Below, piece after piece: positions 24,071 through 35,367 of a stretch of 64,000 bases of DNA (the stretch's first letter is position 1; every line of letters begins with the position of its first letter). The DNA lies in contig NZ_CP025546.1 of the NCBI RefSeq assembly GCF_003614435.1, forward strand, positions 868,001 to 932,000, written 5' to 3'. Under the pieces are notes generated by a model. It saw only the letters and a list, made by a program, of their open reading frames with translations, had not been told where the DNA came from and made no database searches. The position numbers were made by a program, and so were the translations under genes. Source of the stretch: Mycobacterium paragordonae (GTDB lineage Bacteria > Actinomycetota > Actinomycetes > Mycobacteriales > Mycobacteriaceae).

Positions 24071-25366
24071 GTGTCCAGCGCGTCCGGTCCGAGCGCCCTA
24101 CCGGTGGTGCCGCCACCGCCTCGAAGGCGCCCCAAAGACCGCAAGGCGCAGATCGCCCGCGCCTCGGCCGAGGCTTTCAGCGCGCAGGGTTATCACGCAG
24201 TGAGCATGGAAACCATCGCGGCCAAGGTCGGGGTGTCGGCTCCCGCGCTGTATCGGCACTACGCGGGCAAGTACGACCTGTTCCGTGACGCGGTGCTGAC
24301 GCTGAGCCGCCAGCTCGTCGAAGCCACGGATCTCGAAGACGTCGGTACCGACCCCGGACAGGTCCGGGACGGGATCATTGCCGGGCTCATTGACGCGGCC
24401 CTGGAAAACCGTGCCTCCGGCGGCCTGTATCGCTGGCAGGCGCGTTATCTGCGGGCCGGGGACCAGGCCGAGCTGGCTGACCAGCTGAAGTTGATCAATC
24501 GCCGAATTCAGAAGCCGCTGAACGAGATTCGGCCGGGACTGCGGTCCGAACAGCGGTGGCTGCTGTCGGCGGGCGTGTTGAGCGTGATCGGCAGCATCGT
24601 CGACCATTCCGGGCGGCTGCCGGCCGATCAGATCCGGGCGCTGTTCGGTGCGGCGGCGTCCGGGATTCTCGCCGCGGAACTCCCACAGCCGGAAGATGTC
24701 TTCCCGCGGCCGGCATCGTGGCGACTGTTCACCGAGGACGCCGGCGTCTACGAGGCGCTGCTGCACGCCTCGATGATGTTGTTCAAAGAACGTGGCTACG
24801 CCGAGACGAGCATGGCTCAGATCGCGAAGGCCGCCGGGGTGCCGGTGTCGGGGATCTATCGCTACTTCTCCGGCAAGTGCGAGATCCTGGCGACCGGTTT
24901 GCGCCGGGCCGCCGACCGGGTCTCCGGGCAACTGTCGCCGGTGGTCGGGGCCCTGACCGAACCGCGGCAGGCGCTGGCGCTGCTGATCGAGGCCTATGTG
25001 GCAACGTCGTTCGCCAACCCCGAACTCGGCGCCGTCTACTACACCGAGCGGACCAACCTGACGCCCGCCGACCAGATGCTGCTGCACAACGTGCAGCTGT
25101 CGACCATTGATTCCTGGGTTCGGCTGCTGACCGCGGCGCGGCCGTCGCTCACGCCTGTCCCGGCTCGGTTCCTGGTGCACGCAGCGATGGCCCTGGTGGT
25201 CGACTTGGGCCGGATGGGGGAGTCGGCCTACCTGCAGGCGTGCGTGCGAAAGCTGATGGATGTCACGCTGTTTGGCCCGGAGACCGAAACAGGCGAAGCG
25301 CCGCATCGACCGCCAGGGCGGGCACGTCGAGGGTCTTCGATCCCAGATCGTGCCGCGCGCCGGTGA
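24071..25366 (+). CDS. double TetR-type transcriptional regulator
   Basis: A 431-residue regulator with two TetR N-terminal HTH modules in one chain. The first, about residues 23-70, contains SMETIAAKVGVSAPALYRHY. The second, about 226-275, contains SMAQIAKAAGVPVSGIYRYF. Each is followed by a helical ligand-binding-like region, so the chain resembles a fused TetR dimer. The GTG at 24071 is chosen for the -10 placed for leaderless transcription; an ATG at 23987 is open too. The last 104 bases overlap the convergent Rv0421c-like gene, giving a basic tail. Target genes are unknown. Confidence 0.85.
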   Translation: MSSASGPSALPVVPPPPRRRPKDRKAQIARASAEAFSAQGYHAVSMETIAAKVGVSAPALYRHYAGKYDLFRDAVLTLSRQLVEATDLEDVGTDPGQVRDGIIAGLIDAALENRASGGLYRWQARYLRAGDQAELADQLKLINRRIQKPLNEIRPGLRSEQRWLLSAGVLSVIGSIVDHSGRLPADQIRALFGAAASGILAAELPQPEDVFPRPASWRLFTEDAGVYEALLHASMMLFKERGYAETSMAQIAKAAGVPVSGIYRYFSGKCEILATGLRRAADRVSGQLSPVVGALTEPRQALALLIEAYVATSFANPELGAVYYTERTNLTPADQMLLHNVQLSTIDSWVRLLTAARPSLTPVPARFLVHAAMALVVDLGRMGESAYLQACVRKLMDVTLFGPETETGEAPHRPPGRARRGSSIPDRAARR

Positions 25367-25898
25367 TTTCGACGATCTCGGTTCGCGCGGGAATCAGCGC
25401 CGCGGCCTCCCGCAATTCGACGATGGTCCCGAACGGGTCGGAGGTGCCGTGGGTGAAGACCGTCGGCACGCTGATGCGGGGCAGATGTTCGGTGCGGCGG
25501 CGCTCCGGCTTGCCCGGCGGATGGACCGGGTAGGAGAACAGCGTCAACTCGTCCACGGGCACCTCCAGGGCGGCCACCACCATCGAGGTCTGCCGGCCGC
25601 CGTAGGAATGCCCGCCGACGATCAGTGGTCCGTCGGCCAGGGTGCGGCACAGTTCGATCGCCTCGACGACGCCCGCCTGGTCGGCGATGGCGGAGTTGGA
25701 CGGCGGACCCTTAGGGCGCCGTCGCCGGTAGGGCAGGTTGTAGCGCACCGCGAGCCAGCCCTGGCGCGCCCACTCGTCGCAAATCCGTTGCAGCAGAGGG
25801 GAATCGCGATTTCCTCCGGCGCCGTGGGTCAGTACCGCCACGCCCTGCGGTGTGTCGGCGGGTTCGTGGGCGATGCCGGCGATGTCGTCGAGATTCAT
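25263..25898 (-). CDS. alpha/beta-hydrolase, Rv0421c homologue
   Basis: A 211-residue hydrolase of the KANL3/Tex30-like or dienelactone-hydrolase-like type. Features are VAVLTHGAGGNRDSP with the oxyanion loop, the nucleophile elbow GGHSYGG near residue 92, and a late ARHDL histidine. Asp in THGTSDPFG is the likely acid. It follows thiD on the same strand. The ATG at 25898 is the second of two created by a 14-bp tandem duplication; the first (25912) reads only MNLGS before a stop. The 3' end overlaps the TetR gene by 104 bp. Confidence 0.87.
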   Translation of the reverse strand: MNLDDIAGIAHEPADTPQGVAVLTHGAGGNRDSPLLQRICDEWARQGWLAVRYNLPYRRRRPKGPPSNSAIADQAGVVEAIELCRTLADGPLIVGGHSYGGRQTSMVVAALEVPVDELTLFSYPVHPPGKPERRRTEHLPRISVPTVFTHGTSDPFGTIVELREAAALIPARTEIVEITGARHDLGSKTLDVPALAVDAALRLFRSPGQTA

Positions 25899-25908
25899 GA
25901 GCCGAGAT

Positions 25909-25917
<9 letters not shown>
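25890..25917. repeat. 14-bp tandem duplication at the thiD/hydrolase junction
   Basis: GAGATTCATGAGCC occurs twice back to back (25890-25903 and 25904-25917). Each copy carries a minus-strand ATG. The duplication separates the real start of the hydrolase gene from the thiD stop, where a 4-nt overlap would otherwise exist. Confidence 0.85.
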
Positions 25918-28465
<2,548 letters not shown>

Positions 28466-28592
28466 TTATTGGGCTCGCCCAGCTCGCCGGGCTCCTCCCA
28501 CGCTAGCGCAGCGCGGAGCGGATGGGCAGGGGCTCAGCCGGGTGGGCCTGTCGCGCCGGACATGCCGAACGGTTTTGGCCGGCCGCCAGAAC

Positions 28593-30077
28593 TCAGCCGT
28601 GCGCGCCGGGGGTGCCGAAAAGTACCCCTTTGATGCCGCCGTTGCCGCCAGTGCCGTCGGGACCGTCGTTACCGACCGGGCTGAAGCTCACACCCCCGGC
28701 GCCGGCCGCGCCGCCGTTGCCGCCGTCCCCGATCAGGCCGACGGAGTCGCCGCCGTCGCCGCCGTTGCCACCGACGCCGCCGAACAGGCCCCTGCGACCC
28801 GGCCTGCCGATTCCGCCGGCGCCGCCGCTGCCCAACAGTGCACTGTGCCCGCCATTGCCGCCACCACCGCCGGTGCCGCCGACGCCTATCGAGCCGCCGT
28901 CCCCGGCGAACCCGCCGGCGCCGCCTAGGCCGCCGTTGCCCAGCAGTGAGGAGTCGCCGCCGAAGCCCCCGGTGCCGCCGGACCCGCCATTGCGCGCGCC
29001 GAGTGTGGCGCTCGTGCCGTTGCCGCCGGCGCCGCCCGCCCCGCCGTTACCGATCTGTCCACTCAACCCGCCGTTGCCGCCCTGCCCGCCGGTGCCGCCC
29101 CCGCCCGCGGTTCCGGCTCCGCCGTCTCCGCCTGCCCCACCGGCCCCGCCGTCGCCGAGGAGCCATCCACCGCGGCCGGCTTCGCCGCCGGTTCCGCCGG
29201 TGCCGCCGGTGGTGGGCCCGCCGCCACCGGTTCCGCCGGCGCCGCCGGCGCCGCCGCTGCCGAAGATCTGGGCCGAACCCCCGTGGCCGCCGCCCCCGCC
29301 CACTCCGGCCAGTTGTGTCGCGCCGCCATCCCCGCCCGCTCCGCCGGCGCCGCCGGCGCCACCGTTGCCGTACAGCAGGCCGCCGGGCCCGCCGGGCCCG
29401 CCGGAGCCGCCGAAGCCGCCGCCACCGCCGACGCCGGCCGACCCGGCGCCGCCGACCCCGCCGGTCCCGCCGACGCCACCTTGCCCGAACAACATGCCGC
29501 CCGCACCGCCGCTGCCACCGGTGCCGCCGAACCCAGCCGGGCTGGTCGCCGTACCCGTGGTCCCGACCCCGCCGGCCCCGCCCGCGCCCCCGTTGCCGAT
29601 CAATCCGGCAGCGCCCCCGTTGCCGCCGCTCTCGCCGGGCGCACCCGCCGCACCGTTGCCGCCGTTGCCGAACAGGATGCCGCCCGCTTCGCCGCTGCCG
29701 CCCGGGGTCGTCGCGCTGGCGCCGTCGCCGATCAGCGGCCGGCCCACCAGCATCCGGCTGGGAGCATTGATCGCATCAAGCACGACCTGGCCGACGTTGG
29801 CGGATTCCGCGCTCGCGTAGGCGCCGGCACCGGCATTGAGGGCCTGCACGAACTGGGCGTGGAACGCGGCGGCCTGAATGCTGACCGCCTGGTAGGCCTG
29901 CGCATGGGTGTCGAACAGGGCGGCGATGGCCACCGATATCTCGTCGGCTCCGGCGGCCAGGACGGTCCTGGTCCCGGCCGAAGCTGCGGTGTTGGCACTG
30001 CTGACGGCGGCGGCAACGTTCGCCAGGTCCGTTGCCGCCGCCGCCACCAGGTCGGGGGCTGCGATCACATACGACAT
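28593..30077 (-). CDS. PE_PGRS family protein
   Basis: A 494-residue PE_PGRS protein. The PE domain (residues 1 to about 95) starts [19 protein letters not shown] and has the usual helical hairpin. A linker with [12 protein letters not shown] follows. From about 125 to the end the chain is Gly-Ala/Gly-Gly-Xaa repeats such as GGNGGxGG. The protein is probably exported through ESX-5 and surface-associated. The end [11 protein letters not shown] is the normal short PGRS tail without an added domain. It lies beyond the thiC riboswitch on the same strand, in a region where M. tuberculosis has Rv0424c and ctpH. Confidence 0.92.
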   Translation of the reverse strand: MSYVIAAPDLVAAAATDLANVAAAVSSANTAASAGTRTVLAAGADEISVAIAALFDTHAQAYQAVSIQAAAFHAQFVQALNAGAGAYASAESANVGQVVLDAINAPSRMLVGRPLIGDGASATTPGGSGEAGGILFGNGGNGAAGAPGESGGNGGAAGLIGNGGAGGAGGVGTTGTATSPAGFGGTGGSGGAGGMLFGQGGVGGTGGVGGAGSAGVGGGGGFGGSGGPGGPGGLLYGNGGAGGAGGAGGDGGATQLAGVGGGGGHGGSAQIFGSGGAGGAGGTGGGGPTTGGTGGTGGEAGRGGWLLGDGGAGGAGGDGGAGTAGGGGTGGQGGNGGLSGQIGNGGAGGAGGNGTSATLGARNGGSGGTGGFGGDSSLLGNGGLGGAGGFAGDGGSIGVGGTGGGGGNGGHSALLGSGGAGGIGRPGRRGLFGGVGGNGGDGGDSVGLIGDGGNGGAAGAGGVSFSPVGNDGPDGTGGNGGIKGVLFGTPGAHG

Positions 30078-30208
30078 GAAGAGACTGTCTCCAACAGGTG
30101 TTGCGCACTTCCTGCATAATCGTTGAACGCGCTGGTCAGGCCGCCGCGAGAAGAGAAAAGTCAGAAGGCGAAGTGGCCCTCGCCGGAGCGTGATGGGAGG
30201 ATGGGTGC

Positions 30209-30892
30209 GTGCAGAACGATGGTCGTGAGCAGTCGGCCAGTCCTGTGCTGCCGGCCGGAGCCCGGCCCTACCTGAACGTCGGCAGCTTCCGATTCTGGTT
30301 CGTCGGACAGCGCTGGGAATGGTCGGACGAGGTGGCCCGGATGCACGGTTACGAGCCCGGTTCCGTGGAACCCACGACAAAGCTGCTGATGTCGCACAAG
30401 CATCCGGAAGACCGCGCCCACGTCCAGGATCTGCTGGACTATGCGTTGCAGTCGGGGGAGCCGTTCTCGAGTCGGCACCGGTTCATCGACACCGCGGGCA
30501 CCGAGCACGACGCGATCGTGGTGGCCGACCGCATGCTGGACGAGAACGGCGCCGTGCTGGGCACCGCCGGCCACTACATCGACCTCACCAACAGCTTCGA
30601 CGAGGCGCGCCAGGAGGTGCTCGATGACGCCCTGCCGGACCTGTTCGAGAACCGGGCCGCGATCGAGCAGGCCAAGGGTGTGTTGATGTACGTGTACCGG
30701 GTGAGCTCCGAGCAGGCGTTCCGCGTGCTGCAGTGGCGGTCGCAGGAGACGAACACCAAACTGCGCGGTCTGGCAAAGCAGCTACTGGACGAGGTCAGCT
30801 CGCTGGATCACCCGTCCACCGTCGCTCAGAGCCAGTTCGATCACCTGTTGCTGACGGTGCACGAGCGCATCCCTGCGGAATCAGGACGCTGA
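30209..30892 (+). CDS. PAS-ANTAR regulator
   Basis: A 227-residue protein. An N-terminal PAS_3-type domain (about 25-125) has [23 protein letters not shown] and [10 protein letters not shown]-terminal ANTAR domain (about 150-205) has [29 protein letters not shown] domains bind nascent RNA hairpins and act as antiterminators, so this is likely a sensor that controls transcript elongation. The GTG start at 30209 follows GGAGG at 8 nt. It is the first gene of a signalling cluster with a STAS protein and a SpoIIE-type phosphatase downstream. Confidence 0.88.
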   Translation: MQNDGREQSASPVLPAGARPYLNVGSFRFWFVGQRWEWSDEVARMHGYEPGSVEPTTKLLMSHKHPEDRAHVQDLLDYALQSGEPFSSRHRFIDTAGTEHDAIVVADRMLDENGAVLGTAGHYIDLTNSFDEARQEVLDDALPDLFENRAAIEQAKGVLMYVYRVSSEQAFRVLQWRSQETNTKLRGLAKQLLDEVSSLDHPSTVAQSQFDHLLLTVHERIPAESGR

Positions 30893-30994
30893 GCTGGGGT
30901 TAAGCTCCACATATCTGGGACGGGAAAGGTAGCGGATTCGGGCATCCGCACCCTAGCCACCGGCCGAAATTTGACACATTTAGGCGGGTACGTA

Positions 30995-31345
30995 ATGGAT
31001 TTGCTGGAGGTCGCGTGTGAGTCGGGCGAGGAGGCGGTAATCGTGCTCGTCAAGGGCGACGTCGACTCCAGCACCGCGGACTATCTGAGCGATCAGTTGG
31101 CCGCCGCACTCGACGTCGCCACCACCCACCCGAGGCGTCTGGTGGTCGTTGACCTGCAGGCGGTGAACTTCTTCGGCAGCGCCGGGTTGAACGCGGTGCT
31201 CGACTGCCACGAGGCAGGGGGGTCCGCCGGGACGGTAGTGCGTCTGGTGGCCGACCACCCGCAGGTGCTGCAGCCGATCAGGGTGACCGAGCTCGACCGG
31301 ATCTTCGAGATCTATCCGACAGTGTCTGACGCGTTGCAACGATGA
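30995..31345 (+). CDS. STAS-domain anti-anti-sigma factor
   Basis: A 116-residue STAS protein of the SpoIIAA/RsbV type. The phosphorylation loop reads VNFFGSAGLNAVLDC, with the serine in FGSAG as the expected switch residue. The ATG at 30995 is preferred; a TTG at 30971 is open but would add residues outside the STAS fold. Its stop overlaps the start of the SpoIIE-type gene by 4 nt (ATGA). This is the classical pairing of antagonist and phosphatase/kinase in one transcript. Confidence 0.88.
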   Translation: MDLLEVACESGEEAVIVLVKGDVDSSTADYLSDQLAAALDVATTHPRRLVVVDLQAVNFFGSAGLNAVLDCHEAGGSAGTVVRLVADHPQVLQPIRVTELDRIFEIYPTVSDALQR

Positions 31346-33465
31346 ACTTCCCTCCGCTACCGGCTGACCTCACGACTGCGGTCAAGCTCGGTGGCGAGAT
31401 GGGCCGGAAGTTCGCCGACTTCGACTGGGCGGCTCATCCGCTCGGCCCGCCGCGGGACTGGGCGGCCGAGATCCGGACGACGGTAGCCAACACCCTCACG
31501 TCGCGGTCTCCCACGATCGTATTTCTGCGGGCACCGGAGCTGTTCGTCTGGCACAACGACGCTTACCTGTCCCTGCTGGAGGAGAAGAACCCGGGCGCTC
31601 TCGGCCGGACGGCCCGGGAGCTGTGGTGGGAGGACTGGGATCAGATCGGCCCACTGCTCACCGGGGTCATGTCGACCGGGGTCGCGACCTGGTCGCACGG
31701 GCTGATGCTGCCGGTCGTGCGGGAGTCGGCTCCGCGGAACTTCACCTTCGCGGTGAACCCGGTGCTGGGCAGTGACGGAGCGGTCAGTGCGGTCACGGCC
31801 GCCGTCACCGGTCTCGCCGATTCAGCAGGCCCGGCAGCGCGGCAGCGTGCTGAGCAATCCGCGGGCCTGCTGCAGCTGGACGCGGCCGTCCAGGCGGCGG
31901 ACTCGATCGCCGGTCTCCTCGATGCGGTACTGCGTTCCCCGTTCGCCAGCGGCGATGCCCCCGCCGCGGCGATCGGCGTCGTCGTCGACGGTGAGGATCA
32001 CGTCCAGTTCGAATTCGCCGGGACCTTGCCGGCCGAATTGCGCGACCGCTACCACGTCGCCAGGCTGGACAGCCCGCTGGTGGGCGTCGACGTCATCGCG
32101 AGCGGTCAGGGGATGGTCATCCCCGATACCTTGGACCTGCCCGAGCGGTACAGCCACGCCGTGAACGACACCGCAAGCAGCGTCCGGGCCTGCGTGGCAC
32201 ACCCGCTGCGCGCCGGCAGCGGCCGCGTCGTCGGCGTCCTGACGCTGCTGTGGCCGCACACGCGCCGCTTCACCGACTCCGAACTCGAGTTGTTCGCCCG
32301 GACCGCCGACATCACCGCGTCGGCTCTGGACCGAATCCGGTTGGCCGCGCGGGAGCACCGCATCGCCGTTGACTTCCAGGAACACCTGCTGGACCTCGAT
32401 CGCGGGTCGACCGCCGCGGTGGTCGCGGCCGTCTACCAGCCGGCGGGTGATGCGATCAGGGTGGGCGGGGACTGGTTCTCGGCCACCGGACTCGATCACC
32501 CCGACCGGATAGGCGTATCGGTGGGCGACGTGGTGGGCCACGGTCTGCCGGCGGCGATCGTGATGAGCAGGTTGCGCGCCGCGGTCACCGTGTCGGCGCT
32601 GACCGCGCATGATCCGGCCAGCGTGCTGGGCGCCCTGGACCGGTATGCGCTGACGGTGGCCGGCGCCCGGTGCGCGACCGTCGCCTACGCCGCCATCGAC
32701 ACCAGCACGGAACCGGCACGCATCAGCTATCTCTGTGCCGGGCATCCGTATCCGCTGCTGGTGTCACCGGAACAGGATCCGGTCTACCTGGAAGAGGGTC
32801 GCCGGCCGCCGGTGGCGACCAACGCATCCCCGGACGCGTCGGTGACCGCGACGGCTGATCTGCCGCCGGGCAGCCTGGTCCTGCTGTACACCGACGGACT
32901 GATCGAACGGGCCGGCGAGACGCTCGACAACGGATTCGACCGGCTCAGGGCCGTGGCCGCCGAATGCGCCGGCCTGCCCGTCGAATCCGTGTGTGCCGAG
33001 GTGCTGCACCGGATGACGCCGCCGGGCGGCTACCGCGACGACGTGGTGGTACTCGCTGCGCGTCCCCGCCACGCGGGGAGCCGCAGTTTCGCCATGGTGG
33101 TGCCGGCCACCTCCGCGCACGTCCCCGCCGCACGCACCCGACTGCGGGAGTGGCTGGTCGCCAACGACGTAGTTAGAGAAGAGGAAATCCTGCTGGCGGT
33201 GAGCGAAGCCGTCACCAACGCCATCGAGCACGGGAGCGGCTGCGAGGCCCGCAAGACGGTGTCGATCGAGGCTTTTCTACGGCGCGACGCGGTGTCGATC
33301 AGCGTCAGTGACTCCGGTCGGTGGGTGGGCGATTCATCGGCCAGCCGGCGCAGTCGCCGGCGGGGCCGCGGGCTGACCCTGATCAGCGGCCTGGCGGACC
33401 AGGTCGAGACCGTTCGCACGTCCGGCGGGACCCGGGTGACGCTGAGCTTCAACAGCGCAGGTTAA
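31342..33465 (+). CDS. PAS-GAF-SpoIIE phosphatase with HATPase (RsbW-like) domain
   Basis: A 707-residue multidomain signalling protein. A PAS-like sensor covers about 25-155 (FVWHNDAYLSLLEEKNP). A GAF domain covers about 185-335. The PP2C/SpoIIE phosphatase domain lies at about 345-570, with GGDWF, VGDVVGHGLPAAIVM, YLCAGHPYPLL and LYTDGLIE. The C-terminal HATPase domain (about 585-705) has LLAVSEAVTNAIEHG and RGRGLTLISGL. Phosphatase and anti-sigma kinase functions are thus joined in one chain, with the STAS partner encoded upstream. A similar combination exists in Rv1364c. It should regulate a sigma factor, which is not encoded nearby. Confidence 0.9.
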   Translation: MNFPPLPADLTTAVKLGGEMGRKFADFDWAAHPLGPPRDWAAEIRTTVANTLTSRSPTIVFLRAPELFVWHNDAYLSLLEEKNPGALGRTARELWWEDWDQIGPLLTGVMSTGVATWSHGLMLPVVRESAPRNFTFAVNPVLGSDGAVSAVTAAVTGLADSAGPAARQRAEQSAGLLQLDAAVQAADSIAGLLDAVLRSPFASGDAPAAAIGVVVDGEDHVQFEFAGTLPAELRDRYHVARLDSPLVGVDVIASGQGMVIPDTLDLPERYSHAVNDTASSVRACVAHPLRAGSGRVVGVLTLLWPHTRRFTDSELELFARTADITASALDRIRLAAREHRIAVDFQEHLLDLDRGSTAAVVAAVYQPAGDAIRVGGDWFSATGLDHPDRIGVSVGDVVGHGLPAAIVMSRLRAAVTVSALTAHDPASVLGALDRYALTVAGARCATVAYAAIDTSTEPARISYLCAGHPYPLLVSPEQDPVYLEEGRRPPVATNASPDASVTATADLPPGSLVLLYTDGLIERAGETLDNGFDRLRAVAAECAGLPVESVCAEVLHRMTPPGGYRDDVVVLAARPRHAGSRSFAMVVPATSAHVPAARTRLREWLVANDVVREEEILLAVSEAVTNAIEHGSGCEARKTVSIEAFLRRDAVSISVSDSGRWVGDSSASRRSRRRGRGLTLISGLADQVETVRTSGGTRVTLSFNSAG

Positions 33466-33743
33466 TCGGCTTCTTCCAGGGCCTCGCCGATCTCTTCCAG
33501 GATCTGGTTGTGGTGATTGCTGGCCAGTAGATGTCCGGTGCCGATCACCAGGGCTACCGGCCAGTCGATGAGTTCGAAGGCGGTCAGGGCGATCAGCCCG
33601 CCGAAATAGGCCAGCTGCTCGGGTGGGGGAACGGTCACCTTCCCCACGATCGGCAGGTTCACCGCGAAGGTGTGTCCTGCACGTATCCGGTCCACGGCCT
33701 CCCGCTGGGGGGTGTGCCGGCGTTCTTTCTTTTCCGCCATCAT
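33462..33743 (-). CDS. small membrane-associated protein, unknown function
   Basis: A 93-residue protein. A basic start (MMAEKKERRHTPQREAVDRI) is followed by a hydrophobic middle (LAYFGGLIALTAFELIDWPVALVIG) that may cross the membrane once or form a hairpin, and an acidic tail (EEIGEALEEAD). Two ATG codons in a row (33743 and 33740) follow AAAGG. No named domain is recognised. Its stop overlaps that of the SpoIIE-type gene on the opposite strand within TTAA. Confidence 0.75.
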   Translation of the reverse strand: MMAEKKERRHTPQREAVDRIRAGHTFAVNLPIVGKVTVPPPEQLAYFGGLIALTAFELIDWPVALVIGTGHLLASNHHNQILEEIGEALEEAD

Positions 33744-33803
33744 TTGCCTTTCGGTAACGTCGGATTTGCCGTCCTGCCGGTTGATGCGGTCACCGTCGGA
33801 GAT

Positions 33804-33995
33804 ATGACGACGACAGAACACCCGACCGACCCGTTAGCGGCGTCGTTCGCCGTGTTGCTGAGGGGGCCTCTAACCGAACTTTATGCGCTGCTGTGGCGTG
33901 TTGGCGTGCTGGAGGTTGTGACCACCGAGCGGTGCCATCGGCGGTCGGTCGCCACCCGGTCCGCTGCGGTGGAGTACCGCCGAGCAACTGGTTGA
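33804..33995 (+). CDS. possible small ORF, doubtful
   Basis: A 63-codon reading frame beginning MTTTEHPTDPLAASFAVLL with a weak GGAGAT just before the ATG. The first half (LRGPLTELYALLWRVGVLEVV) looks helical; the second half is basic and unlike a folded protein. It is divergent from the small membrane gene, which lies 60 bases away. It may be a remnant of a longer gene or chance. Confidence 0.25.
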   Translation: MTTTEHPTDPLAASFAVLLRGPLTELYALLWRVGVLEVVTTERCHRRSVATRSAAVEYRRATG

Positions 33996-34015
33996 TTTTC
34001 TGAATCGACGCCTCG

Positions 34016-34456
34016 TCAGTTCGTGCTGCGCAGGTCGCCGGTGCCGGCCCGGCGGCCCGTAGTTTTCTTGGCCGCCGTCTTCGCGGGAGCTTTCTTGGCC
34101 GGCGGCTCGTCGGGTACCGGCGCGAGTTTGGCCTTGGCCGGCTGCACGGCCTGCGCCGGCGGCTCGGGTGAATGGCTCAGCCTGCGCAGCAACAGCGCGC
34201 CCCCGCCGACGGCCAACAGGATCGGCCACTCCACCAAACCCGCCGCGCCGATCGCGCCGATGGCCAGGGCCGCGGCCGGTGTCGACTTGCTGCCGGTGCT
34301 GAGCCCCTGCTGGATCCCCTCTGCGGCGCCCTTGACACCGCCGACGATGCCGTTGACGGCCGCGCCTCCGACGGCGCCCGCGGCGGACGTCGTCGCCGTC
34401 GCGGCACGACTCACCGTTCGTCCCACGCCCCGCACCGCTTGATCGACGACACCCAT
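34016..34456 (-). CDS. Rv0426c-like membrane protein
   Basis: A 146-residue protein. A Gly/Ala-rich N-terminal half (AATATTSAAGAVGGAAVNGIVGGVKGA) resembles phasin-like or colicin-type glycine-zipper stretches. A membrane segment follows (ALAIGAIGAAGLVEWPILLAVGGGALLL). The tail is Lys/Pro/Ala-rich (PAKKAPAKTAAKK), typical of mycobacterial nucleic-acid or wall-contact tails. The ATG at 34456 follows GGGAGG. Position beside xthA fits Rv0426c. Function is unknown. Confidence 0.78.
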   Translation of the reverse strand: MGVVDQAVRGVGRTVSRAATATTSAAGAVGGAAVNGIVGGVKGAAEGIQQGLSTGSKSTPAAALAIGAIGAAGLVEWPILLAVGGGALLLRRLSHSPEPPAQAVQPAKAKLAPVPDEPPAKKAPAKTAAKKTTGRRAGTGDLRSTN

Positions 34457-34522
34457 GATGCCTCCCTGGCCTCGGTTTCTCCTGTTTGTATACCCCCCTA
34501 CCGCCGACATGACCAGAGATTC

Positions 34523-35341
34523 TCAGGTGCTACGCAGGTCCACCAGGACCGGTGCGTGGTCGCTGGGCGCTTTGCCTTTGCGCTCCTCCCGGACGATCTG
34601 CGCGTCCACCACCCGGGCAGCCAGCGCCGGCGAGCCCAGGATGAAGTCGATCCGCATTCCCTGCCTCTTCGGGAAGCGCAACTGGGTGTAGTCCCAGTAC
34701 GTGTACACCCCCGGTCCCGGTGTGAAAGGCCTTACCACGTCTCTGAATTGGGCGTCGACGATCGCGTTGAAAGCCTGTCGCTCCGGTTCGGAGACGTGCG
34801 TGCAGCCCTGGTAGAACTCGGTGCTCCAGACGTCCTCGTCGGTGGGCGCGATGTTCCAGTCCCCGACCAGCGCGATGGGTGCGGAAGGATCGGCGCGCAA
34901 CCAGCCTTCGGCCGTATTACGAAGCGCTGCCAGCCAATCCAGCTTGTAGCTGTAGTGCGGGTCGTCGAGCGAGCGGCCGTTGGGCACGTACAGGCTCCAC
35001 ACCCGCACGCCGCCGCACGTCGCGCCCACGGCACGGGCTTCGGACGCGGCGGCCACATCGGGCTTGCCGCTCCAGGTGGGCTGACCCTCGAATCCGACCT
35101 GCACGTCCTCCAGGCCGACGCGGGACGCGATCGCCACGCCGTTCCACTGATTGAACCCGACATGTGCCACCTCGTAGCCGCGCTCGATCAGTGGCAGCGC
35201 GGGGAATTGGGTGTCCGAGCACTTGGTCTCCTGCATGGCCAGCACGTCGACCTCGGCGCGGTCGAGCCAGTCCACGACCCGATCCAGCCGGGTGCGGATC
35301 GAGTTGACATTCCAGGTGGCCAGCCGCAACAGCTCGGGCAT
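34523..35341 (-). CDS. xthA: exodeoxyribonuclease III XthA
   Basis: An AP endonuclease/3'-exonuclease of 272 residues that acts in base-excision repair. Endonuclease/exonuclease/phosphatase motifs are complete: ATWNVNSIR near residue 8, AMQETKCSD (metal-binding Glu), YVPNGRSLDDPHY, VGDWNIAPTDEDVW, MRIDFILGSPAL and SDHAPVLVDL with the catalytic His. The ATG at 35341 gives MPELLRLATWN. The gene is upstream of the Rv0426c-like gene and downstream of the shortened Rv0428c on the same strand. Confidence 0.95.
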   Translation of the reverse strand: MPELLRLATWNVNSIRTRLDRVVDWLDRAEVDVLAMQETKCSDTQFPALPLIERGYEVAHVGFNQWNGVAIASRVGLEDVQVGFEGQPTWSGKPDVAAASEARAVGATCGGVRVWSLYVPNGRSLDDPHYSYKLDWLAALRNTAEGWLRADPSAPIALVGDWNIAPTDEDVWSTEFYQGCTHVSEPERQAFNAIVDAQFRDVVRPFTPGPGVYTYWDYTQLRFPKRQGMRIDFILGSPALAARVVDAQIVREERKGKAPSDHAPVLVDLRST

Positions 35342-35367
35342 GGGTGGTCTCCTATCGGTGGCGAGAG

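Noticed and set aside
28720..29700. Regular short repeats that might suggest a CRISPR array
   Set aside because: The repeats are coding Gly-Gly-Xaa triplets of variable sequence without unique spacers.
28522..29820. 432-codon proline-rich plus-strand frame
   Set aside because: Antisense shadow of the PE_PGRS gene at 28593-30077; composition is the complement of GGC/GGT repeats.
30893..30994. SigF-like promoter (GTTT...GGGTA) before the STAS gene
   Set aside because: GGGTAC is present at 30986-30991, but it lies 3 bases from the ATG and no GTTT stands at the right distance.
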